A DNA stretch of 42,864 bases, from assembly GCA_019240395.1 (NCBI GenBank), contig JAFAYM010000135.1, forward strand, positions 1 to 42,864, read 5' to 3'. A program made the position numbers and the translations under genes. This document shows positions 25,742 to 33,895 of the stretch, piece after piece (positions within the stretch are counted from its first letter, which is position 1; the number at the start of each line of letters is the position of its first letter). The stretch is from Acidisphaera sp. GTDB lineage: Bacteria > Pseudomonadota > Alphaproteobacteria > Acetobacterales > Acetobacteraceae. The notes below the pieces were generated by a model. That model had not been told where the DNA came from. It was given only the letters and a program-made list of their open reading frames with translations, and searched no databases.

Positions 25742-27055
25742 ATGCCGTTGAGAGTGTTTTTCGCGACCCAGAATCACCGGGACGACGCGTTCTGCGCCAC
25801 CCTGATCCGGGAGGCCATGGAACAGGCGGCCCGCGAAATCGGCCAGAGCCTGGAAATCGAGGCCGTCGACCGGCCGCCGCCCGGGCGAATAAACCAGCCG
25901 CCCGCCATCCGCGGCGGCCTCGGCCCGGTGGTCCTGGACCGCATCCGCGAGGCGGATGTCTTCCTGGCCGACCTCACCCTCACCGGGCCCGGCGCTGCAG
26001 CGACCACCCCCTGCCCCAACGTCATGCTCGAATACGGCTACGCGCTCGCCGCCCTGGGTGAGCAGCGCACGCTCGCGGTGATGAACGAGGCCTTCGGTGC
26101 GCCCGCCACCCTGCCCGCCGACCTGCAGCTGAAGAACTGGCCCATCCTCTACAGCGCCGCCGCCCAAGCCGATCCGGAAGCCGGCGAGCGCGCGCGACAG
26201 CAGGCGCGCGTCCTGCTGACCGGGCGCCTCAAGATGGCCCTCAAGGCGCTCGTCACCCAGTTCCCCGACGGCAGCGCCGGCGGCGCACGGCCGCACCTCC
26301 CGGCCGAGCCGATGGACGGGGTGGGGCGGTTCCTGGCACCCGGCGAAACGCTGTGCGTGCGCACCACCCTGCTGCCCGCGACGATCACCCGGCCGGTTCG
26401 CCTCGCCGAAGGGCCCTATCTCTTTCTTCGCCTGTTTCCGCATTTCAGGCGCCCGCCGCTCACCAACGCCGAGGCCCAGCGCATCACCCACGCACGGCTG
26501 CACCCGATGAGCGCCCCTCCCGCCAACGGCATCCCCACCCCGGGCCAAGGGGGGATTGCGCTGGGGCGCAACGCCCACGGGGCCGTCGCCTTCTCGCCGG
26601 CGCCAGCCCAGCCGGACCTCGCCGAGAGCGCCGTCCAGCTGTTCCTGTCGGGCGAGATCTGGGGCATCGACCTGCGGCTTCTCGAACGCGAGCGCCTGAC
26701 GCGGGCCAGCGGGATCAATACGCCCTTCATCCCGACCGGGGCGGTGGAAGAGGCGCTGGTCGACGGACTCGTCGGCTTCGCCGAGGCCGGGAGAGGCCGC
26801 CTCCAGCTCGCCCCGCCGATCCGCATCGAGGCCGGGCTGTCCGGCATCGCCGACTACACGCTGGCGATCCGCAAGGAGCGCTTCGCCGAACCGTTCGCCG
26901 GCCACGTGTTTCCGGACCACGTCGTGCACGCGGCAACCCTCGAGGGTTGGGATTTCGACCCCTACATGGTTCTCAAGCCGCTCTTCGACGCGATCTACGA
27001 CGCGGCGGGGCTGGAGCGGCCGGATTATCGGGTTTCCGGGCGGCGGCGGACGTAG
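25742..27055 (+). CDS. TIR-like nucleotide-binding protein fused to a second conserved domain; defence effector candidate
   Basis: Protein of 437 residues. Residues 1-165 show a TIR/nucleoside-deoxyribosyltransferase-like alternation: RVFFATQN, then IREADVFLADLTLTG (68-82), then PNVMLEYGYALAALGEQ (92-108), then LPADLQLKNWPILYS. Glu97 in MLEYGYA occupies the place of the catalytic Glu of NAD-cleaving TIR proteins. Residues about 200-437 form a second domain (SAVQLFLSGEIWGIDLRLL; LAPPIRIEAGLSGIADYTL; VLKPLFDAIYDAAGLERPDY) resembling the region that follows AlbA_2-type ATPase-like domains in other bacterial proteins. No signal peptide or membrane segment. GGGAG lies 10 bases before the ATG. It stands alone, convergent with the glycosyltransferase gene. 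Family matches are from memory and need a profile search. Confidence 0.6.
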   Translation: MPLRVFFATQNHRDDAFCATLIREAMEQAAREIGQSLEIEAVDRPPPGRINQPPAIRGGLGPVVLDRIREADVFLADLTLTGPGAAATTPCPNVMLEYGYALAALGEQRTLAVMNEAFGAPATLPADLQLKNWPILYSAAAQADPEAGERARQQARVLLTGRLKMALKALVTQFPDGSAGGARPHLPAEPMDGVGRFLAPGETLCVRTTLLPATITRPVRLAEGPYLFLRLFPHFRRPPLTNAEAQRITHARLHPMSAPPANGIPTPGQGGIALGRNAHGAVAFSPAPAQPDLAESAVQLFLSGEIWGIDLRLLERERLTRASGINTPFIPTGAVEEALVDGLVGFAEAGRGRLQLAPPIRIEAGLSGIADYTLAIRKERFAEPFAGHVFPDHVVHAATLEGWDFDPYMVLKPLFDAIYDAAGLERPDYRVSGRRRT

Positions 27056-27076
27056 GTTAATCGAGACCAGGCAAGC

Positions 27077-27128
27077 AAGGCCGGGGCTTTGCCCCGGACC
27101 CCACCAGGAGGCCGAAGCCTCCTGGACC
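27077..27128 (+). terminator. Double-hairpin repeat, copy 1, between convergent genes
   Basis: Two perfect hairpins in tandem: CCGGGGC-TTT-GCCCCGG (27081-27097) and CCAGGAGGC-CGAA-GCCTCCTGG (27104-27125). It fills the gap between the TIR-like gene and the facing glycosyltransferase gene. It lacks a T-tract, but either strand can form both hairpins. It is related to 29971-30026. Confidence 0.65.
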
Positions 27129-28382
27129 TCATTGAGCGCTGCGCGGCGGGGTCAGTGTCCTGATCGTCTTGCAGTAGGTCGCGAGATATTTGCTCATCGA
27201 GAGGTGCCGTTCGGCATAGGCGCGTGCATTGTCGCGGATGTGGCCGTCCAGCCAGTCGTCTTCCAGCACCTCCAGAATTGTCTCGCTCAGGGCCCGCGGA
27301 TCGAAGAAGGGCGCCAGCAATCCGTTGCGGCCGTGCCGGATGAATTCGGCGATCGGCGCGGTGTCGCTGCCCACCACGGCGCAGCCGCACGCCAGCGCTT
27401 CACGCAGCGACCACGACGCGACGAAGGGATAGCTGAGATACACATGCGCATCCGAGCGACGCAGCAGCCGCCGATAGGCGTCATGGTCGATCACGCCGAC
27501 GAAATGCACCCGGCCGGCATCATAACGGCCGCGCATCTCGTCCAGGAAGTGCTGCTTCCAGCTTCTTCCATCCTCCGGCAACGGGCCGTAACCCTCGGCT
27601 TCCGCGCCGATGACGACCACCCGGACATCCTTTCGCGCCAGCAACGCGGGGAGCGCGCGCATCATGATGTGCAGGCCGCGACAGGGCTCGAGAAACCGGT
27701 TGATATACGTCACCAGCTTCTCCGAGGGCGCGATGCACGCCGCGGACCTGAGAGCCGGGTCGCGCACTACCTCCGCGAGCGGCAGAGGCGCGTTCCGGAT
27801 CGCCGGGTCCGGTGAGAACAGGGACAGGTCGATCCCCTCGCGGATCAGCGTGATCCGCTTGCGGAACTCCGGCGGATAGGTCGAGAGCTGGAACTCCGTC
27901 GGGATCTGCCCCATGCCCGGATTGGCAAGGGCGAGATGGTTGACCGCGTTGGTGGCCCGCTGCCAGCGCCACGCGTACGGTCCGCGGTCGAACTCCGGAT
28001 CGAAGTTCACCTCCTGCGATTGATAGTAGAATTCGAAATAGCCCAGCAACGGCACGTCCGGCCAGACGTCCTGCAGATTCAGCAGATCGCCCCAGCCATG
28101 ATGGCCGAGGATGATGTCGGGCCGGTAACCCGTCTTCTTCAGTCCCGACGCCAGCCTGGCCATGGCGTCCGCACGACGCAGCGCGAGATCGTAATGCCGC
28201 GCACCGGGATGCACGTCATCGTTCATGGCCATATCGAAATCGTGGTCGACCTTGCGGACATTGTGCATCTGCTGATCGGTCGGACGGGTAATGAAGACGA
28301 CTTCATGGCCGTTGTCGCGCAGCAACCGGACGATGTGCCAGTACTGGCTGGGAAAGCTGTGATGGATGAAGAGGAATTTCAT
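27129..28382 (-). CDS. Glycosyltransferase family 4 (GT-B) protein
   Basis: Cytoplasmic GT-B glycosyltransferase of 417 residues. The N-terminal half starts with MKFLFIHHSFPSQYWHIVRLL. The C-terminal half has the sugar-nucleotide domain of family 1/4 transferases, with TYINRFLEPCRGLHIMMRALP near 235, the late motif SLREALACGCAVVGSDTAPIAE (Glu pair spaced as in E-x7-E) and GRNGLL after it. It transfers a sugar from an activated donor to an unknown acceptor, probably for a surface glycan. The ATG at 28382 is chosen, as it begins the domain; no strong ribosome site is seen. It is divergent from aspA with 54 bp between them, and no other glycan genes are nearby. Confidence 0.88.
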   Translation of the reverse strand: MKFLFIHHSFPSQYWHIVRLLRDNGHEVVFITRPTDQQMHNVRKVDHDFDMAMNDDVHPGARHYDLALRRADAMARLASGLKKTGYRPDIILGHHGWGDLLNLQDVWPDVPLLGYFEFYYQSQEVNFDPEFDRGPYAWRWQRATNAVNHLALANPGMGQIPTEFQLSTYPPEFRKRITLIREGIDLSLFSPDPAIRNAPLPLAEVVRDPALRSAACIAPSEKLVTYINRFLEPCRGLHIMMRALPALLARKDVRVVVIGAEAEGYGPLPEDGRSWKQHFLDEMRGRYDAGRVHFVGVIDHDAYRRLLRRSDAHVYLSYPFVASWSLREALACGCAVVGSDTAPIAEFIRHGRNGLLAPFFDPRALSETILEVLEDDWLDGHIRDNARAYAERHLSMSKYLATYCKTIRTLTPPRSAQ

Positions 28383-28436
28383 GCCGGGCTGCGCTACACT
28401 GGCGCCGAGAAAGCCTTGACACAAGGGAGGCCGCCC

Positions 28437-29843
28437 ATGGATCAGCCGTCAGACGGGTTCCGTCGGGAGCACGACAGCATCGGCGAGGTCGCCGTTCCGG
28501 CCTCCGCCTATTACGGCGCGCAGACCATGCGCGCGGTGCAGAATTTCCCGATCTCCGGCGTGCCGCTCTCGCACTACCCGCCTCTGCTGCGCGGCCTCGC
28601 CATGGTCAAGCTGGCCGCGGCGCGGGCCAACGCCTCGCTCGGCAAGCTTCCCCCGGAGAAGCTGGCGGCCATCGAGAGGGCTGCCCAGGAGGTGATCGAC
28701 GGGGCGCTTCACGATCAGTTCCCGATCGACGTCATCCAGGGCGGCGCCGGCACCTCGACGAACATGAACATGAACGAGGTGCTCGCCAATCGCGGCCTGG
28801 AGCTGATGGGGCATCGCCTGGGCGACTATCACGCGCTGCATCCGAATGACGACGTCAATCTCAGCCAGTCCACCAACGACGCCTATCCGACGGCGGTGCG
28901 GGTTGCCGTGCTGCTGTCCTGTGACGCGCTCGGGCGCGCCCTGGAAACCCTGGCGGCGGCGTTCGACCAGCGGGCCGAGGCGACCGCCGACATCGTCAAG
29001 CTCGGCCGCACGCAGCTGCAGGATGCGGTGCCGATGACCCTCGGCCAGGAGCTCGGCGCCTATGCCGCGACCATCCGCGAAGACGTGCAGAGGCTGCAGG
29101 AGGCCTCGCGCCTGCTGCACGAGATCAATCTCGGCGGCACGGCAATCGGCACGCGGATCAACGCCGATCCCGAATACGGCCGACGCGCGATTGCCGAGCT
29201 GGCGGAAATCAGCGGCTTCGCGGTGGTGCAGTCGATCAACCTCGTCGAGGCCAGCTGGGACATGGGCGGCTTCGTCATGTTCTCCGGCGTGCTGAAGCGG
29301 ATCGCCAGCAAGCTGTCCAAGATCGCCAATGATCTGCGCCTGCTCTCCTCGGGCCCGCGCGGCGGCTTCTGCGAGATCAGCCTGCCGGCGATGCAGCCGG
29401 GTTCGTCGATCATGCCGGGCAAGGTGAACCCGGTCATCCCCGAGGTGGTCAACCAGGTATGCTTTCAGGTGATCGGCAACGATCTGGCGGTGACGATGGC
29501 GGCGGAAGCCGGGCAGCTGCAGCTCAACGCCTTCGAGCCGCTGATCGCACACAACGTCCTGGGCTCGATGGGCTTGCTGACCAACGCCATCGTCACCTTC
29601 ACCGACCGTTGCGTGGTCGGCATCGAACCCCGGCCCGCCGACTGCCGCCGGCATGTGGAAGCGAGTGTCGGCGCGGTCACCGCGCTGGTGCCGCTGATCG
29701 GCTACGAACGCGCCGCCGAGATGGCCAAGCAGGCTCTGGCCACCGGCAGCACGATCCGCGCCCTCGCCCGCGAAGCCCTGAACATGAGCGACGAGGACCT
29801 GGACGCCATCCTGAACCCCAGCCACCTGGCGACGCTGCAGTAA
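28437..29843 (+). CDS. aspA: Aspartate ammonia-lyase
   Basis: Cytoplasmic lyase of 468 residues that converts L-aspartate to fumarate and ammonia. The superfamily signature GSSIMPGKVN is at 322-331, with the catalytic Ser in it. It is followed by PVIPEVVNQVCFQVIGND, which separates aspartase from fumarase C (the latter reads PTQ.EA there). Other conserved stretches are GGAGTSTNMNMNEV near 102 and NLSQSTNDAYPT near 141. Its length matches E. coli AspA (478). The start is the ATG at 28437, with AAGGGAGG ending 6 bases before it. The 3' end is followed at once by copy C of the dispersed repeat. Confidence 0.93.
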   Translation: MDQPSDGFRREHDSIGEVAVPASAYYGAQTMRAVQNFPISGVPLSHYPPLLRGLAMVKLAAARANASLGKLPPEKLAAIERAAQEVIDGALHDQFPIDVIQGGAGTSTNMNMNEVLANRGLELMGHRLGDYHALHPNDDVNLSQSTNDAYPTAVRVAVLLSCDALGRALETLAAAFDQRAEATADIVKLGRTQLQDAVPMTLGQELGAYAATIREDVQRLQEASRLLHEINLGGTAIGTRINADPEYGRRAIAELAEISGFAVVQSINLVEASWDMGGFVMFSGVLKRIASKLSKIANDLRLLSSGPRGGFCEISLPAMQPGSSIMPGKVNPVIPEVVNQVCFQVIGNDLAVTMAAEAGQLQLNAFEPLIAHNVLGSMGLLTNAIVTFTDRCVVGIEPRPADCRRHVEASVGAVTALVPLIGYERAAEMAKQALATGSTIRALAREALNMSDEDLDAILNPSHLATLQ

Positions 29844-29844
29844 G

Positions 29845-29967
29845 ACGAGGTCCCACAGAGCGCCACCCATTATCGTCACCCCCGCGAAAGCGGGGGTCCA
29901 CGCGGCACATGGATTCCCGCTTCGCTGATATGACGGCCATGAGTCGGCGCGCCCGAGAACTGGTATA
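29845..29967 (-). repeat. Dispersed 123-bp repeat, copy C (full length, reverse orientation)
   Basis: Complete copy of the element also seen at 22633-22729 and 22761-22904, here inverted. It begins 1 bp after the aspA stop and holds CCCCCGCGAAAGCGGGGG, a 7-bp perfect stem with a GAAA loop on this strand. It is paired here with the double-hairpin repeat that follows. Confidence 0.88.
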
Positions 29968-29970
29968 AAA

Positions 29971-30026
29971 GGGTCCAGGGGCGACGGCCCCTGGCGAAGG
30001 TCCAGGAGGCAGAGCCTCCTGGCCTT
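29971..30026 (-). terminator. Double-hairpin repeat, copy 2, between convergent aspA and glgX
   Basis: Perfect hairpins CCAGGGGC-GACG-GCCCCTGG (29975-29994) and CCAGGAGGC-AGA-GCCTCCTGG (30002-30022), in opposite orientation to copy 1 but with the same two-stem plan and the flanking AAGGCCAGGAGG. It ends 6 bp from the glgX stop and could end transcription from either side. Confidence 0.65.
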
Positions 30027-30032
30027 GGTTGC

Positions 30033-32213
30033 CTATCGTTCCGGCGCCAGCAAGGCGAGCGAGCGAGCGCTGCACTCGAACACCTGCCCCATCTGATAGT
30101 GCTGCTCGCGCGCGTCCGGCGCCGCAGTATCGAGGATCGACTTCCATTGCCAGCCGCGAGCGCCGTGCGGCAGACTGAACGACACGATATCGTGGTGTGC
30201 GTTCAGCACCATCAGCAGGGTGGCATCCGTACCGCGCCGCCGTATGCCGGTCGCCTGGGCGCGACCGTTCATCAGCATGCCGAAGCAATGCATGCTCCCG
30301 TCGCGCCAATCGCTCTGCTGCATTTCCTCACCCGAGACATTGACCCAGGTGACGTCCTTCACGCTCACCACCGGGTCGTAATCGCCGGTGAGAAAGCGGC
30401 CGCGCCGCAGAATCGGGTATTGCGCACGAAGTTCGGTCAGGCGGCGCACGAAGGCGATCAGCGCCTCGGTGTGGGTATTGGTTTCCCAGTCGATCCAGCT
30501 GACCGGGTTGTCCTGGCAGTAGGCGTTGTTGTTGCCCCTCTGGGTACGCCCGCGCTCGTCGCCGGCGAGCAGCATCGGGGTGCCCTGCGAAAGCAGCAAG
30601 GTGGCCAGCAGGTTGCGCTTCTGCTGCGCACGCAATGTCTTGATGGCGGGATCGTCGGTCGGGCCCTCGACGCCGCAGTTCCAGCTGTGGTTGTGCGAGC
30701 TGCCGTCCTGATTGTTCTCGCCGTTGGCCTCGTTGTGCTTCTCGTTGTAGCCGACGACGTCGTTCAGGGTGAACCCGTCATGCGCGGTGACGAAATTCAC
30801 GCTGGCCCAGGGCTTGCGGCCGCGGCGATTGAACAGGTCGCTCGACGCGCAGAGCCGCGCGGCCATTTCGGACGCCGGCGCGCTGCCCTTCCAGAAGCCG
30901 CGCACGGTGTCGCGGAAGCGGTCGTTCCACTCTGCCCAGCCCGGCGGGAAGCCGCCGACCTGGTATCCCCCCGGCCCGAGATCCCAGGGCTCGGCGATCA
31001 GCTTCACCGATGAGAGCACCGGGTCCTGCCGGCAGCTGTCGAGGAAGCCGCCGCCCTCGTCGAAGCCGTGCGGCTCGCGCGCCAGGATGGTCGCGAGATC
31101 GAAGCGGAAGCCGTCGACGTGCATCTCCTGCACCCAGTAGCGCAGGCTGTCGGTGACCATCTGCAGCACGCGGGGATGCGACAGGTTCAGCGTATTCCCG
31201 CATCCCGTGTCGTTGATGTAGAAGCGCCGGTCCGGCGCCAGCCGGTAATACGACGCGTTGTCGATGCCGCGAAACGAGAGTGTCGGGCCGCGCTCGTTGC
31301 CTTCGGCGGTATGGTTGTAGACGACATCGAGGATCACTTCGAGCCCGGCATCGTGCAGATGCGCCACCATCTCCTTGAACTCGGCGATCTGTCGGGTGGC
31401 GGAATAGCGGGGGTCGGGGGCGAAAAAGCCGATGGTGTTGTAGCCCCAGTAATTGGTCAGCCCGCGATCCAGCAGCACGGCGTCGTTGATGAAGGTCTGG
31501 ATCGGCAGCAGCTCGACGGCGGTGACGCCGAGGCCGCGGATGTAGTCCACCACCTCCTTGGTGCTGAGCCCGGCGAAGCTGCCGCGCAGCGCCTCGGGGA
31601 CCGCGGGGTGGCGCATGGTGAAGCCGCGCACGTGCGCCTCGTAGATGATGGTGCGGTCCCAAGGCACCCGCGGCGCCTGCTCGCGTCCCCAGGTGAAGGC
31701 CGGATCGATCACCCGGCATTTCGGCATGAACCGCGCGCTGTCGCGCGTATCGAAGCTCAAATCCTTGCCCGCGGCGCCGATCGTGTAGCCGTAGCAGGCA
31801 TCGTCCCACCGCAGGCTGCCGACATGCGCCTTGGCGTAGGGGTCGAGCAGCAGCTTGTTGGGGTTGAAGCGATGCCCGGCTTCCGGCTCATAGGGACCGT
31901 GCACGCGATAGCCGTAAACCGTACCGGGGCGGGCGTCCGGCAGATATCCGTGCCACACCTCGTCCGTGAACTCCGGCAGCTCGATGCGCGCTTCCTCGCG
32001 CTCGCCCCGGGCATCGAACAGGCACAGCTCGACGTTCGTCGCGTTCGCGGAGAACAGGGCGAAATTTGCGCCGAGGCCGTCCCAGGTGGCGCCGAGGGGA
32101 TAGGGCAGCCCCTCCGAGATGCTGGTCGAGTTGGCGGCCGGCAAGGACACATCGGCACTCCCGTCGGTTGCGGCGCCGCCGCGTGCTGGGGATAGCTCGT
32201 CATGGACTGGCAT
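30033..32213 (-). CDS. glgX: Glycogen debranching enzyme GlgX
   Basis: Glycoside hydrolase family 13 isoamylase-type enzyme, 726 residues, that cleaves alpha-1,6 branches in glycogen. An N-terminal CBM48 domain (about 35-130: GLPYPLGATWDGLGANFALFS) precedes the TIM barrel. The catalytic set is intact: nucleophile Asp372 in DGFRFDLA, acid Glu408 in KLIAEPWD and Asp479 in TAHDGF. The C-terminal beta domain ends with VFECSARSLALLAPE. The first ~30 residues are low-complexity and vary in the family, so the ATG at 32213 is a fair but not certain start. No other glycogen or trehalose genes are in the window. Confidence 0.93.
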   Translation of the reverse strand: MPVHDELSPARGGAATDGSADVSLPAANSTSISEGLPYPLGATWDGLGANFALFSANATNVELCLFDARGEREEARIELPEFTDEVWHGYLPDARPGTVYGYRVHGPYEPEAGHRFNPNKLLLDPYAKAHVGSLRWDDACYGYTIGAAGKDLSFDTRDSARFMPKCRVIDPAFTWGREQAPRVPWDRTIIYEAHVRGFTMRHPAVPEALRGSFAGLSTKEVVDYIRGLGVTAVELLPIQTFINDAVLLDRGLTNYWGYNTIGFFAPDPRYSATRQIAEFKEMVAHLHDAGLEVILDVVYNHTAEGNERGPTLSFRGIDNASYYRLAPDRRFYINDTGCGNTLNLSHPRVLQMVTDSLRYWVQEMHVDGFRFDLATILAREPHGFDEGGGFLDSCRQDPVLSSVKLIAEPWDLGPGGYQVGGFPPGWAEWNDRFRDTVRGFWKGSAPASEMAARLCASSDLFNRRGRKPWASVNFVTAHDGFTLNDVVGYNEKHNEANGENNQDGSSHNHSWNCGVEGPTDDPAIKTLRAQQKRNLLATLLLSQGTPMLLAGDERGRTQRGNNNAYCQDNPVSWIDWETNTHTEALIAFVRRLTELRAQYPILRRGRFLTGDYDPVVSVKDVTWVNVSGEEMQQSDWRDGSMHCFGMLMNGRAQATGIRRRGTDATLLMVLNAHHDIVSFSLPHGARGWQWKSILDTAAPDAREQHYQMGQVFECSARSLALLAPER

Positions 32214-32448
32214 CAGAAGACCACGGCCTGGGTTTCCGGACAGTGAGCATTCGGGGTCAGGGATGACGAAATCATGGTGGTCGAAAGGCTTTTCGGTGGG
32301 CAGGTGTTCCGCACCGGCTCCCTGCCGATGGACGCGATCGGCTGCAATCCTTCGGCCGCGAGGTCGATCCGCAGCACCCTCTCGCGCCTGAGTAGCGGAG
32401 GCGGCCGCCTGCCCCTATCTTGCGTCCACCCCTCGGAGCTGTCCGCCC

Positions 32449-33258
32449 ATGCGCCGCCTGCCGACTGCCCTGGCCGTTCTCTTGCTTGCCGCCGCCTCGG
32501 CGCAGGCCGCCACCGAGCCCGCGCCGCCCCCGGCCGTCACCCCCCTGGCGGCGCACCGCGCCACCTACACGCTCAGCCTCGACAGCGCCCGCGATGGCGA
32601 CGTGGTCGCCGCGACCGGCAACATGAACTACGAGGTGATCGACGCCTGCGACGCCTGGGCGGTGCAGCAGCGGCTCGACATGACGATCACCAATCGCGAC
32701 GGCCAGGATATCCACATGATCTCGGACTACACCACGTGGGAGGCCAAGAACGGCCTTCGGTTGCGCTTTCGCATGCGCCAGACGACCGATACCGCGGTGA
32801 CCCAGATCACCTCCGGCGAGGCGACGGTGCAGCGCGCCGGCGGCCCGGGCGAGATCCACTACGCGGAGCCGGAGGACAGCATCAAGCCGCTGCCCGCCGG
32901 CACGCTGTTCCCGATGGCCCACACGGCGCGGATCATCGAGGCCGCCGAGCAGGGCAAGAAGTTCCTCGCCCTGCCGCTGTTCGACGGCACCACCGCGACC
33001 GGGCCTGACGACACGTTCGTCATCATCACCAGCTGGAACCAGCCGGAGCCGTATCGTTTTCCCGAGCTTTCCGACCTGCCGAGCGGGCGCGTGCACGTCT
33101 CCTTCTTCGAGCATGCCAGCCAGCACCAGGTGCCGGACTACGAAGTCGGCCAGCGCTACTGGTCGAACGGGGTGGCCGACGATCTGCAGATGGATTTTGG
33201 CGATTTCGTCATGGACGGCAAGCTCGCCACCTTCAAGCTGCAGCCGCATGGCTGCTGA
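32449..33258 (+). CDS. eipB: Periplasmic envelope-integrity protein EipB (DUF1849)
   Basis: Secreted protein of 269 residues with a signal peptide (MRRLPTALAVLLLAAASAQA-ATEP). The mature part has the DUF1849 pattern: LAAHRATYTLSL near 33, NYEVIDACDAWAVQQRL near 62 and FPELSDLPSGRVHVSFFEHA near 203. EipB is a spiral beta-sheet protein needed for envelope stability in Brucella, and its fold carries a disulfide between an early and a C-terminal Cys. Here Cys of DACDAW and the very last residue, Cys269, are the only pair available, in keeping with that. The VOC gene follows 20 bp later. The 235-bp gap to divergent glgX holds no motif I can name. Confidence 0.88.
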   Translation: MRRLPTALAVLLLAAASAQAATEPAPPPAVTPLAAHRATYTLSLDSARDGDVVAATGNMNYEVIDACDAWAVQQRLDMTITNRDGQDIHMISDYTTWEAKNGLRLRFRMRQTTDTAVTQITSGEATVQRAGGPGEIHYAEPEDSIKPLPAGTLFPMAHTARIIEAAEQGKKFLALPLFDGTTATGPDDTFVIITSWNQPEPYRFPELSDLPSGRVHVSFFEHASQHQVPDYEVGQRYWSNGVADDLQMDFGDFVMDGKLATFKLQPHGC

Positions 33259-33278
33259 GAGTAACAGGGAGACGCAGG

Positions 33279-33728
33279 ATGCCGGCACCTTCGGGCTACG
33301 CCACGGTGACGCCCTATCTGATCTTCGCCGATGCGGAGGCGGCGATCGCCTTCTGCACGGCGGCGTTCGGCGCGACCGAGCGGATGCGCCTGCCCTCGCC
33401 GGGCGGGCGCATCGGCCACGCCGAGATCTGCATCGGTGATTCCGTGATCATGCTGGCCGACGAGTTCCCCGACAGGGGTGCGCGCAGCCCGCGCACGATC
33501 GGCGGCACCCCGGTGACCATCCACCTTTATGTCGACGACGTCGACGCGACGGTGGCGCGCGCCATCGCCGCCGGCGCCCAGCTCACGCGCCCGGTCGAGA
33601 ACCAGTTCTATGGCGACCGCTCCGGCGCGGTGACCGACGCTTCCGGCCATGTCTGGCACATCGCGACCCGGGTCGAAGAGGTGCCCGAGGAGGAACTGCG
33701 CCGGCGCATGGCGGCGCTGCACGGCTGA
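33279..33728 (+). CDS. VOC-family protein (PhnB/glyoxalase-like)
   Basis: Cytoplasmic protein of 149 residues with one vicinal-oxygen-chelate fold of the PhnB type. TVTPYLIFADAEAAIAFCTAAFGATE at the start is followed by GHAEICIGDSVIMLADE, TIHLYVDDVDATVARAIAAGA, and DRSGAVTDASGHVWHIAT near the end. Proteins of this group often lack bound metal, and their substrates are mostly unknown. GGGAGACGC lies upstream of the ATG. It is 20 bp after eipB and probably in the same transcript. The C-terminal tail VEEVPEEELRRRMAALHG is typical of the group. Confidence 0.88.
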   Translation: MPAPSGYATVTPYLIFADAEAAIAFCTAAFGATERMRLPSPGGRIGHAEICIGDSVIMLADEFPDRGARSPRTIGGTPVTIHLYVDDVDATVARAIAAGAQLTRPVENQFYGDRSGAVTDASGHVWHIATRVEEVPEEELRRRMAALHG

Positions 33729-33801
33729 GGGCGCGCCCACGACCCCCGCCCGTGGTCACAGCCCCGGGAGCGTCGGGAAAAAGCCACGATTTCGCCCCGG
33801 T

Positions 33802-33826
33802 GGAACGGTTCTACTAATGCGTCGTT
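33802..33826 (+). promoter_or_regulatory. Perfect EcfG (general stress sigma) promoter for the histidine-rich protein gene
   Basis: GGAAC (33802-33806), exactly 16 bases, then CGTT (33823-33826): an exact match to the alphaproteobacterial EcfG consensus. It lies 69 bases before the ATG of the histidine-rich protein and is read in the same direction. Confidence 0.75.
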
Positions 33827-33895
33827 GTCAGGATGCGGATCAGGCGCCGCCGGATGGTCCGGATTGCGCCATCAGGGTCAACCAAGGAGAACACG

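Noticed and set aside
28416-28421. TTGACA as a -35 box for aspA
   Set aside because: It ends 15 bases before the ATG and overlaps the ribosome-site region, leaving no room for a -10 and a leader.
28437-29843. Fumarase class II instead of aspartase
   Set aside because: After MPGKVNP the sequence reads VIPEVVNQVCFQVIGND, the aspartase form; FumC has a different continuation (PTQ.EA).
32214-32448. Possible small genes in the glgX-eipB divergent gap
   Set aside because: Open frames here have no ribosome site, no conserved motif and poor codon use; the gap more likely holds the two promoters.
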